Positions 4,739-8,687 of a stretch of 8,687 nt of DNA are shown one piece after another (within the stretch, counting starts at the first letter, position 1; each line of letters opens with the position of its first letter). The position numbers were made by a program, and so were the translations under genes. Under the pieces are notes generated by a model. The model was not told the origin of the DNA and made no database searches. It worked only from the letters and a program-made list of their open reading frames with translations. Source of the stretch: Lachnospiraceae bacterium (lineage in GTDB: Bacteria > Bacillota > Clostridia > Lachnospirales > Lachnospiraceae); the NCBI GenBank assembly GCA_017476305.1, contig JAFVAA010000643.1, positions 1-8,687 on the forward strand, in the 5' to 3' direction.

Positions 4739-4837
4739 AAGGAACTTTTAATTAGTGTATTTGCTCCATTCAAGCATCTACAGTTCCTAAGGAACTTTTA
4801 ATTAGTGTATTTGCTCCATTCAAGCATCTACAGTTCC
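4739..4837. repeat. Exact tandem duplication (period 50 bp) of the ftsH 3' end
   Basis: The 49 bases at 4739-4787 and 4789-4837 are identical, with one junction base (T4788). The right copy contains the last ftsH codons for GTVDA, the stop TGA (4822-4820) and the start of the 3' UTR; the left copy is an extra, untranslated one. The unit begins with AAGGAAC and ends with GTTCC, so the junction GTTCCTAAGGAAC is a palindrome. Lack of divergence suggests a recent duplication. Confidence 0.95.
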
Positions 4838-6739
4838 GGAAGGATTTTCTGACATATACTCTGCAGAATTCCCGGCTTCTCCCATATCCGCATCAGGAAG
4901 TGCCCTTCTTTCGAAAAGAGCCTCAAACTCCTGTCTGTCAATCCTCTCTTTCTCCATCAAAAGCTCTGCGCTGGCATGAAGCACATCCATATGCTCCTCT
5001 AAAATCGCCTTTGCCTTTGCATAAGCCTCATCGATGATCTTCTTTACCTCATGATCGATCGTCTTCGCGACATCCTCACTATAGCCTCTGCTGTGCTGGC
5101 CAAAATCCCTGCCGATAAAGACTTCATCCTCATCCGCATAGTTGATCATGCCAATCGCATCCGAAAAGCCATACTTCGTCACCATGCTCTTCGCTGTAGC
5201 CGTAGCCTGCTTGATATCCTGGGATGCCCCCGTCGTAATATCATCAAAGATCAAAGCCTCTGCAATCCTTCCGCCCAGTCCGGCAATGATATCCTGCATC
5301 ATCCTTCCCTTTGTATTAAACATCTCATCACGCTCCGGCAAAGGCATCGTATAGCCTGCTGCCCCGCTGCCCGTCGGAATCACGGACACCATATGCACCG
5401 GTCCGATATCCGGCAGCACATGAAAGAGGATCGCATGACCGGATTCGTGATAAGCCGTAATCCTTTTATCCTTCTCAGAAATAATCCTGCTCTTTTTCTC
5501 TTTTCCGATTCCTACCTTGATAAAGGACTTTTCAATATCCTCCTGCGCGATATAGGCACGCCCCTCCTTCGCACAGGCAATCGCTGCCTCATTTAAAAGA
5601 TTCTCTAAATCCGCACCGGTAAAACCGACCGTAGTACGCGCTACCCGCCTCAAATCCACGTCATCGCCAAGCGGCTTTCCCTTCGCATGTACATCCAGGA
5701 TTTCCTCCCGGCCTTTGACATCCGGACGTCCCACCGTCACACGTCTGTCAAAACGCCCGGGCCTTAGGATTGCCGGATCGAGAATGTCTACACGGTTCGT
5801 CGCTGCCATGACGATGATTCCTTCATTGATTCCGAAACCATCCATCTCCACGAGCATCTGATTGAGCGTCTGCTCACGCTCATCGTGGCCTCCGCCCAGT
5901 CCCGAACCACGCTTTCTCGCCACTGCATCGATCTCGTCGATAAACACGATGCACGGCGAACTTTTTTTCGCTTCCCGGAACATATCCCTCACACGGGAAG
6001 CACCGACACCGACGAACATCTCTACAAAGTCAGAGCCTGACAGGCTAAAGAACGGAACTCCTGCTTCTCCTGCCACTGCCTTTGCGAGAAGCGTCTTACC
6101 GGTTCCCGGAGGTCCCACGAGAAGGATTCCCTTCGGGATCCTCGCACCAACCCCCGTATATTTCCCGGGATTTGCCAGAAAATCTACGATTTCCTCCAGC
6201 TCCTCTTTTTCCTCCTTCAGTCCGGCTACATCTGCAAACTTTTTCGAATGCTCTCCCGGATCGATCCTCTGTGCACGGCTTTTGCCAAAATTCATCATTT
6301 TCGCATTTCCACCACTCGCACCTACTGACTGCGCCGAAAGAAACGAAAACAGGAAGAAAAGTGCCACGATTCCCAGTGCATACGGCAGTAAGGTCGTAAT
6401 CATCCAGGATGGTTTCTGGATATCCTTTACGAGTACATTTGCCGCAAGCTCGCTGTCATTATAGGCAATCGTCTCCACCTGCTTTACATCCGATACATAA
6501 AAGCTCACGGTCTTCCTGTCATCAAAAGTCACATCCACCTCACCGGTCGGAACCTCTTCATTTGGTAAAATCTTTACAGAACGGACGATTCCCTTCTGTA
6601 CATCCCTCTGAAACTGTGCAAGATTATAATTTCCATTTGAACTTTGGCTAAAGCTTCCCGATACATAGACCACAAAACATATGATAGCTAAAATCAGGAT
6701 ATAAAACCCAATCCCTCCGGTTTTCATCTGTTGCTTCAT
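4820..6739 (-). CDS. ftsH: FtsH, membrane-anchored ATP-dependent zinc metalloprotease
   Basis: The 639-aa length is typical of the family (E. coli 644, B. subtilis 637). FtsH hexamers at the cytoplasmic face of the membrane unfold and degrade damaged membrane proteins and certain regulators. Membrane segment 1 is at about 11-28 and segment 2 at about 115-136, with the extracytoplasmic domain between. The AAA+ module has Walker A GPPGTGKT (209-216), Walker B IVFIDEID (264-271), the pore loop MFVGVGA (241-247) and the second region of homology, with arginine fingers, in [13 protein letters not shown] (321-333). The zinc site is HESGH (431-435), with D508 in ASQDIKQAT as third ligand. All catalytic residues are present. 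The acidic tail after about 615 is variable. The RBS AGGAG (6751-6747) is seven bases before the ATG. The hpt stop is only 13 bp upstream, so the two are cotranscribed. Its last codons lie in a tandem repeat. Confidence 0.98.
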   Translation of the reverse strand: MKQQMKTGGIGFYILILAIICFVVYVSGSFSQSSNGNYNLAQFQRDVQKGIVRSVKILPNEEVPTGEVDVTFDDRKTVSFYVSDVKQVETIAYNDSELAANVLVKDIQKPSWMITTLLPYALGIVALFFLFSFLSAQSVGASGGNAKMMNFGKSRAQRIDPGEHSKKFADVAGLKEEKEELEEIVDFLANPGKYTGVGARIPKGILLVGPPGTGKTLLAKAVAGEAGVPFFSLSGSDFVEMFVGVGASRVRDMFREAKKSSPCIVFIDEIDAVARKRGSGLGGGHDEREQTLNQMLVEMDGFGINEGIIVMAATNRVDILDPAILRPGRFDRRVTVGRPDVKGREEILDVHAKGKPLGDDVDLRRVARTTVGFTGADLENLLNEAAIACAKEGRAYIAQEDIEKSFIKVGIGKEKKSRIISEKDKRITAYHESGHAILFHVLPDIGPVHMVSVIPTGSGAAGYTMPLPERDEMFNTKGRMMQDIIAGLGGRIAEALIFDDITTGASQDIKQATATAKSMVTKYGFSDAIGMINYADEDEVFIGRDFGQHSRGYSEDVAKTIDHEVKKIIDEAYAKAKAILEEHMDVLHASAELLMEKERIDRQEFEALFERRALPDADMGEAGNSAEYMSENPSGTVDA

Positions 6740-6752
6740 GAAAAATCTCCTT

Positions 6753-7283
6753 TTATTCTTCTATAAATTCTAATCTCCCAATATATGGAAGGTTTCTATA
6801 ACGCTGCGCATAATCAAGTCCATACCCTACGATAAACTCATCCGGTACCGTAAAACCAATATACTCCACTTCTACCTCTGTTTCCCTTCTCGCCGGTTTA
6901 TCCAAAAGAGTACATACTTTAAGAGATGCTGCATTCCTTCCCATCAGCATCTTTTTGATCTTCCGGAGCGTCGTACCGGTATCGATAATATCCTCGATCA
7001 CCAGAACATCCAAATCATCCAGCGGATCGTCAAGATCCTTTCTCACCTCCAGGCTGCCGGAGCTGTCTGTACTATCTCCATAACTCGATGCAGCCATAAA
7101 GTCAATCGTGACCGGTATGGTCATTCTTTTCGCCAATTCCGTAAAAAAGAACACACTGCCTCTGAGAATACAGACCATACGCACTTTTTTCCCGCTATAA
7201 TCCCTACTGATCTGCTCTGCCAGCTCTGCTATCCTTTTTTCTATCTGTTCCTCCGAAAACATTTCATGTACTACTTCTTTCAT
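6753..7283 (-). CDS. hpt: Hypoxanthine(-guanine) phosphoribosyltransferase
   Basis: A 176-aa cytoplasmic purine salvage enzyme that joins hypoxanthine or guanine to PRPP, giving IMP or GMP. The PRPP-binding loop VLVIEDIIDTGTTL is at 93-106 and carries the acidic pair E97-D98. ILRGSVFFFTEL (39-50) is the pyrophosphate-binding loop with its following helix. SSYGDSTDSSG (66-76) is the mobile catalytic loop. VPDEFIVGYGLDY (146-158) contributes to base recognition. The length matches bacterial Hpt. The start has a purine-rich AGGAGAAGGATAGGATC just before the ATG. It lies 62 bp after tilS and 13 bp before ftsH, the conserved Firmicute order. In Bacillus and relatives, Hpt and TilS are reported to interact and to influence ftsH expression; whether that holds here is not visible. 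Confidence 0.97.
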   Translation of the reverse strand: MKEVVHEMFSEEQIEKRIAELAEQISRDYSGKKVRMVCILRGSVFFFTELAKRMTIPVTIDFMAASSYGDSTDSSGSLEVRKDLDDPLDDLDVLVIEDIIDTGTTLRKIKKMLMGRNAASLKVCTLLDKPARRETEVEVEYIGFTVPDEFIVGYGLDYAQRYRNLPYIGRLEFIEE

Positions 7284-7345
7284 GATCCTATCCTTCTCCT
7301 ATTATAATTTTTCAATGATTGCCTGCTCTGTTACTGTTCACACAT

Positions 7346-8687
7346 TCATCGTTTTTCGTATATGTAAAGCATTTCCCGCGATTCCTCCGACAAATAGTAA
7401 AAAGCACTGCACCTTTCCAGTTCAGGAACCCATAATACATGATTTCCCTCTGCCAGCACCACCATGTGCTTTCTCCGCCAGGCTGAAATTTTTTCATCGA
7501 TAAAAATCCGCCCAAGCTTTTTCTTTCTGCCGGCTTTATCCAGCAGAAGATAATCTCCTGCCAGAGGATAACGAAACAACGCTACGGAACTAATTTTATC
7601 ATAATCAAAACATTTCGTACAGTATTTTTTTGGATTGATTTCAGAAATTCCCGAAATTTTCCGTTTTCTCACTTCGAAAACTCTATTTTTCCCATTGGTA
7701 TAGGGGATTTCATAACTCTGTCCCGGCAAAAGCTCCGTTTCGGAAAAAAGGGCAAATTCCTCCGTTTCTTCCTGTTTTCCCTTTTTTTCCAGATACAGAA
7801 CCTCGTATTCCCCTTTCGCAGTCAGCCCATACGGAAGCATCCCCTGCTTTCCCGTTTCTCCTAAAAAAACCTTCCTGACCTGCTCGATATGTGCCCCCGT
7901 AATATCCTTTTTCCTCCCCGCAAGCTCCTCAATCATTTTTAACACGAGTTCCCTTTGGAGCACAGGATGGCACGAAGCGAAGTCCTTCTTTTGGATCCTG
8001 CACTTCCGCTCTGTCTGTGTTACCATTTCTGCATAGACACGATCCGTCTGTTCCTCCAGATAGGATAGCACATCCCAAAGACAGGAGGCACTCGCCGCAA
8101 TATGGCTCTGCGCTTTCTTTTGGAGCTTTTCCTCCACCCAGGGAAACAGCTCATTCCGAATCCGGTTCCTGGCATATTCATTTTCGCCATTTGTCAGATC
8201 CTCACAATACTTTATGCCGTATTTTTCCAATGTTTCCAAAATTTCTTCCTTTGTAATATCCAAAAGGGGACGAATCAAATCCTCTCTTTTCGGATGCATC
8301 CCGCCAAGTCCCCGAAGCCCGCTTCCTCGAAACAGCTGAAAAAGCACTGTTTCCGCCTGATCATTCTTATGATGTGCCACAGCGATCCTGTTCCCCCGCC
8401 TTTTCTCTTTCACTCCTTCAAAGCACTCATACCGGTAACGTCTCCCGGCTTCTTCCTCTGTCATCTTCCATTCCTTTGCCAAAGCAGGGATATCGGCCTC
8501 GTATTCCTCCAAAGGCACATGGAGCTTTTCTGCCAGGTCACGTACATATTCCTGATCTCTTTTTGCCGCTTCGCCCCGTATCCCATGATTCACATGGACG
8601 GCAGAAAGGGCCAGTTCCCATTTTTCCCGTATGGCACAGAAAAAAAGCAGTAAAAAGACCGAATCTGCACCTCCGGATACCCCGATC
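7346..8687 (-). CDS. tilS: tRNA(Ile)-lysidine synthase, N-terminus cut by window edge
   Basis: 446 residues are visible, and the frame continues off the right edge (first whole codon at 8686). TilS uses ATP to attach lysine to C34 of the CAU-anticodon tRNA-Ile, switching it to read AUA; the gene is normally essential. The ATP-pyrophosphatase P-loop SGGADS is the 4th to 9th visible residue, so only a short N-terminus is missing. Further family marks are HVNHGIRGEA (31-40), AHHKNDQAET (104-113) with the HH-x-x-DQ core intact, EDLTN...ARNRIRNELFP, and the C-terminal TilS domain with RYPLAGDYLLL, RKKKLGRIFIDEKI and VLWVPELER. A GTG at 8593 could be mistaken for the start, but it falls inside the conserved HVNHG motif, after the P-loop. 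First visible gene of the tilS-hpt-ftsH run; no terminator separates it from hpt. Confidence 0.97.
   Translation of the reverse strand, partial: IGVSGGADSVFLLLFFCAIREKWELALSAVHVNHGIRGEAAKRDQEYVRDLAEKLHVPLEEYEADIPALAKEWKMTEEEAGRRYRYECFEGVKEKRRGNRIAVAHHKNDQAETVLFQLFRGSGLRGLGGMHPKREDLIRPLLDITKEEILETLEKYGIKYCEDLTNGENEYARNRIRNELFPWVEEKLQKKAQSHIAASASCLWDVLSYLEEQTDRVYAEMVTQTERKCRIQKKDFASCHPVLQRELVLKMIEELAGRKKDITGAHIEQVRKVFLGETGKQGMLPYGLTAKGEYEVLYLEKKGKQEETEEFALFSETELLPGQSYEIPYTNGKNRVFEVRKRKISGISEINPKKYCTKCFDYDKISSVALFRYPLAGDYLLLDKAGRKKKLGRIFIDEKISAWRRKHMVVLAEGNHVLWVPELERCSAFYYLSEESREMLYIYEKR

Noticed and set aside
4571..4801. Plus-strand 76-aa open frame
   Set aside because: It is made largely of the terminator hairpin and the tandem repeat, has no RBS and has biased composition.
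4739..4837. CRISPR array or insertion-sequence footprint
   Set aside because: There are only two copies with a one-base spacer, no cas genes or transposase, and one copy is ftsH coding sequence.
5862..6464. Long plus-strand frame inside ftsH (and others at 5051-5596, 6082-6399, 8102-8653)
   Set aside because: They are shadows of strongly conserved ftsH and tilS coding on the other strand, without RBS or recognisable products.
7346..8593. TilS read as starting at the GTG at 8593
   Set aside because: That codon is the valine of the conserved HVNHG motif. The same frame continues upstream with SGGADS, so the gene simply leaves the window.

Overview
The window looks like a chromosomal stretch of a low-to-medium GC Firmicute, most likely a Clostridia member of the Lachnospiraceae type. 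This is inferred from the tilS-hpt-ftsH gene order, the VanW-family wall protein, the nth neighbourhood, strong AGGAG-type ribosome binding sites and TTGACA/TATAAT-type promoters. I see no phage genes, transposases, CRISPR arrays or defence genes. It is mostly conserved core genome, with several compact and unusual intergenic arrangements.

Layout. At the left, 1-1518 (minus) encodes a VanW-family membrane-anchored wall protein that runs off the window. Between it and a plus-strand TPR membrane protein (1811-2419) lies a crowded regulatory region. Two divergent promoters there have abutting -10 boxes (1606-1650). A 33-codon hydrophobic small gene sits on the minus strand (1659-1760) with a strong RBS, and a near-consensus minus promoter for it lies inside the TPR coding region (1835-1863). 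If all three promoters work, the TPR mRNA leader is fully antisense to the small gene. Convergent with the TPR gene is a minus-strand pair: an unrecognised 114-codon gene (3207-3551) and nth (endonuclease III, 2442-3107).

Upstream of that pair, a 50-bp inverted repeat (3598-3647) carries mirror-image -35 boxes. One arm drives the minus pair. The other drives tRNA-Trp(CCA) (3743-3813), which has a structured leader and its own terminator. Next comes ybaK, a Cys-tRNA(Pro)/aminoacyl-tRNA deacylase (3983-4465, plus), preceded by an operator-like palindrome and followed by a terminator.

The right half is the minus-strand cluster tilS (partial) - hpt - ftsH. These encode tRNA(Ile)-lysidine synthase, hypoxanthine phosphoribosyltransferase and the FtsH membrane AAA+ protease. 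They are read from right to left with short gaps and end at a strong 18-bp bidirectional terminator (4672-4721). The 3' end of ftsH, including its stop codon, is tandemly duplicated with an exact 50-bp period.

Functionally, the window combines tRNA maturation and quality control (tRNA-Trp, tilS, ybaK), purine salvage (hpt), membrane proteolysis (ftsH), base-excision repair (nth) and envelope proteins. The least explained item is the small hydrophobic gene in its antisense setting. I do not claim a proven new system.
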